This document shows positions 47,862 through 56,619 of a stretch of 64,000 nt of DNA, piece after piece (position 1 is the first letter of the stretch; each line of letters begins with the position of its first letter). Under the pieces are notes generated by a model that made no database searches, was not told where the DNA came from, and worked only from the letters and a program-made list of their open reading frames with translations. Source of the DNA: Calamus simplicifolius (lineage: Eukaryota; Streptophyta; Magnoliopsida; Arecales; Arecaceae); contig UESW01001678.1 in the NCBI GenBank assembly GCA_900491605.1, positions 267,570 through 331,569 of the forward strand, read 5' to 3'. A program made the position numbers and the translations under genes.

Positions 47862-47964
47862 TGGATCAAATTTCGGTTAGGGTTGATATTTGGGTTTGGA
47901 AGGAATGGATCAAGATGGTAATGGAAGGAATGGATCAAGGCGGTAATGGAAGGAATGGATCAAG

Positions 47965-47976
47965 GCTCTGATACCA
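47965..47976 (-). other. Primer binding site of the CRM-like element
   Basis: TGGTATCAGAGC on the minus strand, three bases inside the 5' LTR; complementary to the 3' end of plant initiator tRNA-Met. Confidence 0.92.
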
Positions 47977-47979
47977 AGT

Positions 47980-48621
47980 TGATGCAGGGCGATATTCAAA
48001 ACGCCTGCAACTCAAGAACGATCTAATCTGCGAGAAAAGAATTCATCCAGGTTTGGTTCGAATCTTGACAAGAAAAGGGGAAAATTTCGAATTTTGATCA
48101 CTCTCAATCCGAAATTTAAAGGAAGAGCAATTGAATTTTCAATTCAATTGTTTTGAATCAGAAAATAAAAGAAAACATTCATCTTTATTCAAGAGAAAAA
48201 AAAAAAAGGAAATCTAAAACAGCGTCTTTCTTCTCTGCCTCTGACGGCCGCCCAAAACCAACTTAAATAAGAGAGAAAACCCTAACATCATAAGTTCAGA
48301 AAAATTATAACTATGCCATTAAAAACGAAAACAGGCCCAAAACTCCTATCAGATGAGCCCGGATGGCCAAAATCCACAGCAGCTCATGGCCAACAGCAAT
48401 GACTTTGAATCAGCAGTCCGTTTCCATGTGACCAGCCAAGTTTGGGCCCAGTCCGACACATAAAATTTCAAGCCCGTTTGTTCTGCAACCTCTTGGACCT
48501 TCGTAGATTATCTAGTGTGGTCTTCCCTGACGTGGCCTGCTGACTCTGGGTTGTTGGTACAGGAACATTGAAGGACTGGTTCGACTGACCCGAACTCTGG
48601 TCTGAACTGATGTCCTCATCA
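47980..48621 (-). repeat. 5' LTR of the CRM-like element
   Basis: Near-identical to 42855-43490. The differences seen include G/A at the GAATTC(G/A)TCC site, C/T in ATTA(C/T)AACT and an extra four bases in GGGTTGTTGGTACAGG. Confidence 0.92.
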
Positions 48622-48626
48622 GACAG

Positions 48627-50562
48627 GGAGAGCGATCTCCCCTTCGATGCTCATGGAATCTCCGGTAAAACCCATTAGAGGCGTGGTGACGGGTTGAAGA
48701 GAGGAGTTAGATAGGTTCATCCGAACAAAAGCCTCGTAGCTCAAAACATCAACATAACTTCCACTATCTACTAAAATTCTCTTTACATGGTGTTTGGCTA
48801 TTGTCATAGACACGACGACGCTGTCATCATGTTTGTTAACTACCCATCCAAGTCCTTCCCAAAGAAAGGAATTATAGAGTCTAACCCCTCATGTCGTCTT
48901 TTCGAGCTGTTGCCTGCCCCCCATGAAATCATGGCTATCGTCTTTTCCGTCGGGGTGTTGTCCACGCCGATCTGAGGTGCAGGAGGCGCCGATGGACCCG
49001 GAGCAGGGGGTTTCCTCTTCGAACGAACTTGCCCAAGTGACCCTGTTGGACAAGTTCTTCAATGGCCTTTTTCAAAAGGCGGCAGTCTTCAATGTCATGC
49101 CCATAATCTCGGTGGTACCGACAGTAGAGTTCCTTGCTGCGAGGAACTCCCGACTTCATGGGGGCCGGGCGTTGGAAGTAGGGCTCATCCTCGATCTTCA
49201 TCAGGATGTGAGAAACTGGAGCGAGGAGAGGGATGAACTGCTCCTTGGGAGCGAGCGTTTGAGGCCGGTTGTCCGAGCGACGAGGTGGCTCAGGCTTTCT
49301 GGGTCGTCCTTCGGTAGGTTCTATGGATATTGGCTTCATGCTAGAACCTTTGTCGGCCTCCCTTCTAGAAGAGTCCGCTTTATCGGCGTGAATGTACTTC
49401 TGTGCTCGGCTTAGCAGTTCGACGTAGGAGCTGGGAGGTTTTTGTCCAAGGAGTAAGCGAACCTGGAAGGACGGAGCCCTCACTTCGGGGCTAGGGTGGC
49501 TACAGAGTCCTCCAAGTTATAAACCTCGAGCGCGGCCTCCTTGAACCGAGCAACGAAATCCTTCAGAGTCTCGCCGCTCCTTTACTGGACAGCGAATAAA
49601 CTATCAGCCACTCGAGGGATCTTCCGGCATGCATCAAAGTGGGCCAGGAAAGATTGCTCGAGTTGTCTAAAAGAATTGATGCTGCGTGGTGGCAAACAGG
49701 AATACCATGCGCGCGCCGTCTTCCGAAGTATGGCCAGAAAGACAATACACAGGAGAGAGTCCGTCGCCCTCTGGACTTGCATGAGGACCTTGTAGCTCTC
49801 CAAGTGGTCCAGAGGATTCGTCGTGCCGTCGTATGGGTCCAACTGGGGGAGACGGAACTGAGGTGGGACCGGCTCCTCCATGATGCGGCGAGAAAGTGGG
49901 GGACGATGGTCGTAGTCCATCCCATGAGGGTTGGCGATCCGGAAACTAAGCTCCTCCAATCGCTGATGATACTCATCAAGCCATTGTTCGGCCCGACGAG
50001 CGGCCTTCCTGTCGATGTCTTCTTTAGAGGAGTCGGAAGAGGAGGATGGGGAAGACCGCCGGTGCAGGGAGTGCACATGCCTTGGTTCCTTCTCTCCATT
50101 CCGCCGGTTGGAGCGATCAGAATGGCGGGAGAGAGATCGTCATCGCCTTAAGGTCTCCCGATGGCGAGGTTCAGGGAGCGAATGGTGGGAGGCCTCAGGA
50201 GGAGTCCTGCCCTGATGAGGTTGACTGGCTCCATGGCCCTCCTCATGAGGCAAAGGGGGTTGAGGTGGCAATGGAATGGCGGCAAAGCAATGTTCCTGCA
50301 TTCCCCGCACCACCGTCATCAGATCTTGCACATGATTGGTTAGGACATCAAGCCGATCGGCCTGGCTAAACTGTGGTGGCACAAGAGGCGAAACATGGAG
50401 GTTGGCCTCCGATTGCTCAGCCCACAGGAGGCGTTCCCCGGCATGGCTGGTGGAGGCTTCCTGAGCTCGTGTCGTTACCATCGTCTCCCTCGCAGAAGTT
50501 GAGGGATCGCATATGCGTGAAGGTGAACGTCTGTCTGCCGGCCCCCCTTCCTGGCGCGCCAA
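48627..50562 (-). pseudogene. gag and first half of protease of element E, broken
   Basis: The gag start is MVTTRAQEASTSHAGERL near 50481; a longer open frame reaches 50562. A frameshift precedes the capsid domain (LPQLDPYDGTTNPLDHLES, near 49850), which ends at TAA 49584-49582. That is the same codon as TAG in element D. The rest continues after further breaks to the zinc knuckle YCRYHRDYGHDIEDC (near 49120) and the protease start RILVDSGSYVDVLSYEAF (near 48780). It is cut at GEIALPV by the nested element, and the continuation (TAGTSPRHS) lies below 42855. Several stops; inactive. Confidence 0.87.
50547..50561 (-). other. Primer binding site of element E
   Basis: TGGCGCGCCAGGAAG on the minus strand, three bases inside the 5' LTR; near-identical to the site of element D. 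Confidence 0.7.
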
Positions 50563-50564
50563 TA

Positions 50565-51235
50565 TGTTGCTGCCAAATCACTTGCGATGAGCGTCAAGTG
50601 AGCTGAGATCTTCACGGGCCTTCGAGGATGCATAGAGGTCACCGTCTTCCTTCGAGAGCCTGCAAAAAGTCCCAGACCGGTAATTCCGGTGGGGACCCTC
50701 CGACGCCCAAGTCAGTGGGTTGTAGAACAGTAATGTTGTATGTGAGTAGAGCTTGAAAGAGGGAGAGAGAGAGATCCCCAGCGTTGAGCTCGGGTCCTTT
50801 TCTTATACATGTTCGGGGGGTCAAGTTTACCTCGTTCCGTTGTAACCGTCAAATCTGCTTTGTTAGGATGAGCTTCGTGAACGGCGGGCAGGTGAGCCGT
50901 TGCTGAATGAGCGCTGCGTATATCGGCAACTGCATGGTGTGTTGGTAATTGCCTGTGATCTCGGTAAAATAGATGAGCAAGATATGCGGCGGTTGGTGCC
51001 TCAAATCCCTGGGTCCTGTATTCGAGATAGGCTCCGCTATACTAGGAAAATGTGCAATATTGAGGCCGAAGCCAGAGGCCGAGGCCAAAGCCAAGGGCCG
51101 AGGCGAGGGTGGGGCCGAAGCCAGGGGCCGAGGCCGAAGCCAAGGGCCGACACCGGAAACGAGCTATCAACTCATCTTGTTCGAAAATTGTGCAAGTGTT
51201 ACACTGCCACCCAAGAGAAGTGATCAGCCACATCA
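50565..51235 (-). repeat. 5' LTR of element E
   Basis: Matches 34330-34997 with several dozen differences. TATAAGAAAAGG lies on the minus strand near 50800. Confidence 0.9.
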
Positions 51236-51240
51236 GAGAT

Positions 51241-52476
51241 GAAACCATCCAAATCAAAATCTGTTTACCTTGAGCGAGATATTTAACCTAGACTGCAATC
51301 CAGGACCTGGACATCTTAGCCCCTTAAAAATCCCCTTTATATTCCTCCACTGATGATTAGCTGCATTGCTTCAAATACATTGGAAGTAGATAATTTTGAG
51401 TTGCTCGAGAATTTCAGGAAAGAAAATCTTATATCTCTTGCCATCGAAAAGCTTTAATCAATATTTTAAAATCCATTATATAAATGGAGACGATCAGCAG
51501 GGTCAATGACTTGAAAATGGCTATAATTGTGACAGTATATTTGCAGAAGATAGCAAGAGTATGTTCTTAAATATAAGTGCTCAGCTTTTGAAGATGTCCA
51601 TCGTGATATTATATCAGTGTTTTATTTCGAAAGGAAGTGCCAAAGAGAGACTTTGTACGGGTATCATAGTTAGTGATCGTTATTTATATTATTAAATTAT
51701 TTAATATACTTTATAATAATATGATTAGGCTCTAGAAGGGTAGATTCTGCAATTGAATTGGTTGTTATAAGTAGATGTGGTTACTCTCAATCTTGTGAAT
51801 ATTGTAGTTAACCGATTAAGCCTCAATACTTTTGGTTCTCTACAGTGAGAGAGAGAAAAAAAAGTTCTTTCCTATCAGATACATACAAAATCTTAATCAT
51901 GTTCTGTAACAAGTACAGCTATGGATATGAATTCAAGAGATTAAGATTAGTATTTATATTTTGGATGCATAAAATTTAAGTTTATTGTCACCAAAGCTCA
52001 AGAAATAGTTATGAAGTAAAGACGAAGGTCACAGGCAAATTATGGTACATGAAATAAAGAGAATGTTTGGATCAAACGACTAATTGTTGTTTGTGGCACA
52101 AGATATCAACATAGGATGCTTATATTTATACTGAGAGAGTGCTGATGGTTAGAAGAGCTCACGGTCAATTGATGACACCGACGGAATGAGTGGGAAAAGA
52201 AAGAGACTATTTTCTTGGGGTTAACTTCTCTGTTAAACAACTAAATTGCAATGCTTGCCTTTTGTTCTTTTGAAAGTAATCCTCGGATTATGTGGTACAA
52301 GATTCTGCGCCGCGCCACCTAAAATAGAGCCATAAGGCTCGCTTCTCACTTGCAAAGGCTCAAGGTAAATTTTTGAAGGCAGTGTGAACTGTGAAGTCTT
52401 AAGTTTATTGCTAATTTAATTAATTTATCAGTACCTATTAATAAATTAAAATTATATAATTTTAAAAATTTAAGCA
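51241..52476. other. AT-rich intergenic DNA
   Basis: No gene, RNA gene or repeat recognised. Confidence 0.5.
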
Positions 52477-52481
52477 TAAAT

Positions 52482-53866
52482 TGTTGACTCAATTATTGAT
52501 TTTGATGATTAACAAAAGCCATGATTAAGATTGGTTATTCATCAATATGTTACTTAGAAAATCAGTTTCAAGTTGAATTTAAATGGAATTTATGAAAGTT
52601 CGGAACTTGAAGCCGACACCCTAAGTCTTCGGAGCCGACACCTAAATTCCTGAAGCCGACACATGAAAAATTAGAGTCGACACCTACAGAGTGTGGAGCC
52701 GACCCCAGACCAGTTACAGAGAGTGGTTTTTTTGGACACTGGCGGAGCCGACACCTTCAGAAAGTTAGAGTCGACCCCAGATCTCACCGAGCCGACACTT
52801 CAAAATCTCGGAGCCGACACCTTGACGAATCATTTTTTACTATTTTTTGAACATCCGATCTAGAGCCGACACCTGAAGACCTGGAGTCGACCCCTCCACA
52901 TCAGAAATGGAATTTCAAGTTTTCAACGGATATATTTTTCTTACCTAACCTCTAACGGATCTATTTTCTTTTGGTAAGGATCATCCAGGGACAACTCCAA
53001 CGGCTATTTCTCACCTACTCGTGGATTGGAATGTCTATAAAAAGGGATTGAGGCATTTGAAAAAAAAATGAAAAAATAGTAAAACGAAAAGAAAGAAAGA
53101 TAGATCAAAAATCCCACTTCAAGAAATCTTTTGAGCCAAAGCCTATTCACTATTGAGAGTTAGAAGAGGAATCCAAAGGCGCCAAAAGAGATATTTCAAA
53201 GGATTTCCTCAGCTTTGAAAAAGAAGGAGAAAAGCCCTAAAATCTTCAGCCGCTTCTTCACTAAAATCTCTTCAAGTGCTCTACTTCGATTCAATTCAAA
53301 AGAGAAGAAGAAGAGAAGAAAAGAAGAAAAGTTCAAGCCCTACATTGCTTCAGAAATCAGGCTTTTCTATTTCATTTACTTATATTGCTCATTTAGTCAA
53401 TTAAGGAGCTGTTATTGTTATAAATTCTTAATTGATTTATAGTTTATCTAATTCAATCAGGGGATTGAATTAGTGGAGGTAGTATACCTCGAGACAGGCT
53501 AAGGATAGCTTGTGGTTAGGTTTTGTGCTGGTGAGCCTGTGAAAACCAGCTGGGTTCGTTGTGACCCCGGAAAAATAATAAGTCAGAGTTGTGAGCTTGT
53601 AAAACAACTCGGTTGTAATCAAGTGGATTATAGTGTGGACCCAAGTGCTGCTAGGGAGTGGACATAGGTGTTGGATACACCGAACTACTATAAAATCTTT
53701 GTATTTGCCGTGCTTTGTCTCTTTCTCTCTATCTCATTTATTTATGCTTAGCATTTATCTATACATTGCACTCAAGCACTTTCATATCAAAGCACATAGT
53801 TTTAAAGTGTTAAAATTTTAAAGAACCCAATTCACCCCCCCTCTTGGGTTGCCATCTGGGCCAACA
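52482..53866 (+). mobile_element. Solo LTR of a Ty1/copia-type retrotransposon, 1385 bp
   Basis: Starts TGTTGACTCAATTATTG, ends TTGGGTTGCCATCTGGGCCA + ACA, and is flanked by the perfect target duplication TAAAT (52477-52481 and 53867-53871). The C-rich end CACCCCCCCTCTTGGG is typical of large copia (SIRE/Maximus-like) LTRs. TATAAAAA lies at 53036-53043. About eight GAGCCGACACC / GAGTCGACACC words are dispersed at 52610-52890. No internal genes remain, as expected after recombination between LTRs. Confidence 0.9.
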
Positions 53867-53871
53867 TAAAT

Positions 53872-54297
53872 TAATTGATAGAATAAAATCATATAGTCTT
53901 AAAAATTCGAGTGCAAATTACTTAGTAGCAAATGAATTTGAATTATAAGCACTCAAATATGATCCTAAAAACTAGAGTGTAAGATAGTTGGTAGCAAGTG
54001 AACTTAAGTTATAAAAACTTTAATTTTTTTTATTCGATATGAAACTATTTTTTATACAACTATTTTTGAATATTACAATCTTTTCTTTTTATAATGTGAT
54101 GTTACAAACTAGCCATAATTTATTTCAAGTTGGATCATTGGTACTGCAAGATAGCTTTATCTCAAAACGGAACTCTACCGCTATATGCCTACCAACCTAT
54201 TTTTGGGGTATTAGAGGTAGTCTCCTTGCCTATTGAGGAGCAGTTCTTATTCATGTTTTGCTCAAACACACAGTTCATGTGCTATATACTTAAAAGA
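53872..54297. other. AT-rich spacer between the solo LTR and element F
   Basis: Holds two related copies of a ~75-bp segment (AAAAATTCGAGTGCAAATTA and AAAACTAGAGTGTAAGATAG); no gene. Confidence 0.5.
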
Positions 54298-54370
54298 TGT
54301 TGGGCCACTGTAATATGAGTTATGGAAAATACTTTCTGCACTACAGGCGATATAGGAAGTCCCACACCAT

Positions 54371-54444
54371 CCATGATGATTGATTCGCACGAGAACCTGC
54401 CGCGTCTGAACCGTGGGGCTCTTAGTGCGAATCAATCATCATGG
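54371..54444. repeat. Perfect 20-bp inverted repeat with 34-bp loop
   Basis: Arms CCATGATGATTGATTCGCAC (54371-54390) and its exact reverse complement (54425-54444). The loop has weak further pairing (GAG...CTC). Confidence 0.95.
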
Positions 54445-55084
54445 GCGGTGATGACGTCAGGAATGAACCGATTCTCTAACTTTCGCCTCACCAGATTACC
54501 TGCAAAGAAGTTCCAGGACCGGAGAGGATTCTCCGGTGGGACCTTCTGATACCCAAGTTAGCAATTGAGGTCACAGCAGAAGAGGAGCTCGAATGAGCTC
54601 TTTTTAGATGAAAAGGTGCTCCTAGGGAGGAGGGATTCCTCTCTGGGCCTTAGGGTAGCGATTTTTCCGGGGTTATCGCACATACCTGTTTACTGAGTGG
54701 ATTCACCTTTTTATAGGGGTTGACCCTGTCATGATCACGTGCGATTCCGTGAGGAAGGAATGTCCACGGAGTTCTTGGGAGTTATGTGAATCTGTGCTGG
54801 TTGGTGGGTCCTATCTCATCGGAAAGGAAGAAAACGACGGTTGGTGGGTTAAGTTCCATCAGCCAGCGGGGCTATCGGGTAGTTGGGTTTAGTCCCATCA
54901 GCAGTGTGGCTAGTGGGTAGCTGGATCTGGCATTGTCAGGTGGCGCGGGTCAGAGAGGTAGCGTCCCGAGCTACCAGGGCCATGTTGCGGCAGGTTTGGA
55001 GGAAACCGAGAGGTCTCGACTCTCTCGAGGGAGCCAAGGCTTATCTGGGTTGGCCGGGGGTGGCCAGGGCCAACCTTGCTGATT

Positions 55085-55917
55085 AGGATGTGCCGAGGCG
55101 GGACCGACCAGGAATGGCCGGGGCTGACCTGGTGGTCATGGAGACGTCGGGGAAGAGAGGGGCCGACCAGGAAGGGTCCGGGCCGACTCGGCGATCTTGG
55201 AAACGCTGGGGCCGAGAAGGGCCGACCAGGAATGGTCGGGGCTGACTCGTCAGGCTTGGAGGTGCCGGGGCTGAGAAGGGCCAACCAGGGATGGTCGGGG
55301 CCGACTCGGCGGTCTTGAAGACGCTGGGGCCGAGAAGGGCTGACCAGGGATGGTCGAGGCCGACTCGGTGGGCTTGGAGACGCCGGGGCCGAGAAGGGCC
55401 GACCAGGAATGGTCGGGGCCGACTCGGCAGGCTTGGAGACGCCGGGGCCGAGAAGGGCCAACCAGGGATGGTCAGGGCTGACTCGGCGGGCTTGGAGACG
55501 CCGGGGCCGAGAAGGGCCGACCAAGGATGGTCGAGGCCGACTCAGCGGGCTTGGAGATGCCAGGGCCGAGAATGGCCGACCAGGGATGGTCGGGGCCGAC
55601 TCGGCGGGCTTGGAGATGCCGGGGCCGAGAAGGGCCGACCAGGAATGGTCGGGGCTGACTCGGCGCGCTTGGAAATGTTGGGGCCGATTAGGGCCGACCA
55701 GGGATTGTCGGGGCCGACTCGGTGGGCTTGGAGATACCGGGGCCGAGAAGGGCCGACCAGGGATGGTCGGGGCCGACTCGGTGGGCTTGGAGATGCCGGG
55801 GCCGAGAAGGGCCGACCAGGGATGGTCGGGGCTGACTCGGCGGGCTTGGAGACGCCGGGGCTGAGAAGGGCCGACCAGGGATGGTCGGGGCCGACTCGGT
55901 GGGTTTGGAGATGCCAG
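55085..55917 (+). repeat. 59-bp minisatellite, about 14 copies, in the LTR of F
   Basis: The anchor GGGGCCGAGAAGG recurs every 59 bp (for example 55385, 55444, 55503). The rest of the unit is GCCGACCAGGGATGGTCGGG and CCGACTCGGCGGGCTTGGAG. The palindrome-like CCGACCA...TGGTCGG occurs in each copy. Because 59 is not a multiple of three and the unit lacks stops, long open frames appear on both strands. Confidence 0.93.
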
Positions 55918-55975
55918 GGTGCACCAATGTTTTGATATTATCAAAATTACCCTTGTGGCTACATTAGCCACATCA

Positions 55976-55994
55976 GATGCCCCCCCTCCCCTGA
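55976..55994 (-). other. Polypurine tract of element F
   Basis: On the minus strand AGGGGAGGGGGGGCATC runs up to the LTR start. Confidence 0.8.
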
Positions 55995-56393
55995 GCGGTA
56001 AGGACCATGCGTCTGTAATCCTTTGGGCGAAAGGGGCGCAGAAATTCAAAAAGAATGATTGCCTCCTTTAGTGCGCTTTAAATGGGCTGATGTGCTGGCG
56101 CTTTGTTTCGAAGCAGTGTCACTTCGGAGATCTCCCGTAATCATGCGTTAGGTGGTGATGACGTTGGCGCCGAATGCTCCGGAGAAGGAGCCCATTGGGT
56201 GATGGGAAAAAGGCGAGGGCATCATTACCGCTCTGTTTTCTATGGCCCGCAATTGGCCGGGGATCACGTCTTCTGTAGTGGATCGAGGCGGCACGCCTCG
56301 AGCGTGGGAAAGATTTTTGGCCGGCAGTCTGCGACGCAATGGGCGCGCGCCAGATGTCAGGATCTGGGGCGGCGTTAGCTGGAGACGGGGGGC

Positions 56394-56400
56394 TATAAAA
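56394..56400 (+). promoter_or_regulatory. TATA box for the antisense gene of element F
   Basis: GGGGGGCTATAAAACCTCCC on the strand of the antisense gene, about 390 bp before the ATG at 56788. Confidence 0.6.
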
Positions 56401-56619
56401 CCTCCCAAGAGCCTGTAGAAACTTTTATGCTGCCATTGCTTTCTTCTTCTACTTTCTTCCTCTTTGAGTTCTTCTGCGACCTGAGTCTTTCCAACTCCCA
56501 AGTTAGTTTCATCCCTTTTTTTTACCTATAGACCGCCGCGCCATTAGGAAGGGCAAGAGACCCGTAGAAAAGTCTCCCAATCTAGCAGTGAGGACCAGGC
56601 CCCTGTAGCTAGAGGTCGA

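Larger units (their letters stand above)
42855..48621 (-). mobile_element. CRM-like Ty3/gypsy chromovirus nested in element E
   Basis: Complete element, 5.77 kb, with LTRs 42855-43490 (3') and 47980-48621 (5') and target duplication GACAG at 42850-42854 and 48622-48626. It cut the protease gene of E between LPV and TAGTSPRHS. The primer site is TGGTATCAGAGC (initiator tRNA-Met type). The LTRs differ by about six substitutions and a few small indels, by eye, so insertion was recent. The pol frame continues into the 3' LTR, as in CRM elements. The lineage call is from sequence resemblance only. Confidence 0.9.
34330..51235 (-). mobile_element. Tat-lineage Ty3/gypsy retrotransposon E, split by a nested CRM-like element
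   Basis: Minus-strand element with 3' LTR 34330-34997 and 5' LTR 50565-51235. Without the nested insertion (42855-48621 plus the GACAG copy) it is about 11.1 kb. Order on the minus strand: PBS, gag, PR, RT, RNase H, archaeal-type RNase H, integrase, tandem array, antisense three-exon gene (+), PPT. The target duplication is imperfect: GATAT at 34325-34329 against GAGAT at 51236-51240. LTRs differ at several dozen positions, so it is considerably older than the nested element. Confidence 0.92.
54298..55975 (-). repeat. 3' LTR of element F, with a minisatellite inside
   Basis: On the minus strand it starts TGATGTGGCTAATGTAGCC at 55975. The other end is placed at TGTTGGGCC (54298) by analogy with the end of E; this is tentative because the partner LTR is not in view. 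A TATA box (TATAAAAAGG) lies at 54715-54706 on the minus strand. Confidence 0.7.

Noticed and set aside
55291..55935. 214-codon open frame on the plus strand
   Set aside because: Same 59-bp array read on the other strand; no domain.
54910..56049. 379-codon open frame on the minus strand, Pro/Ser/Arg-rich repeats
   Set aside because: It runs through the 59-bp minisatellite in the LTR of F. The unit lacks stops in several frames, so the frame is a by-product of the repeat.
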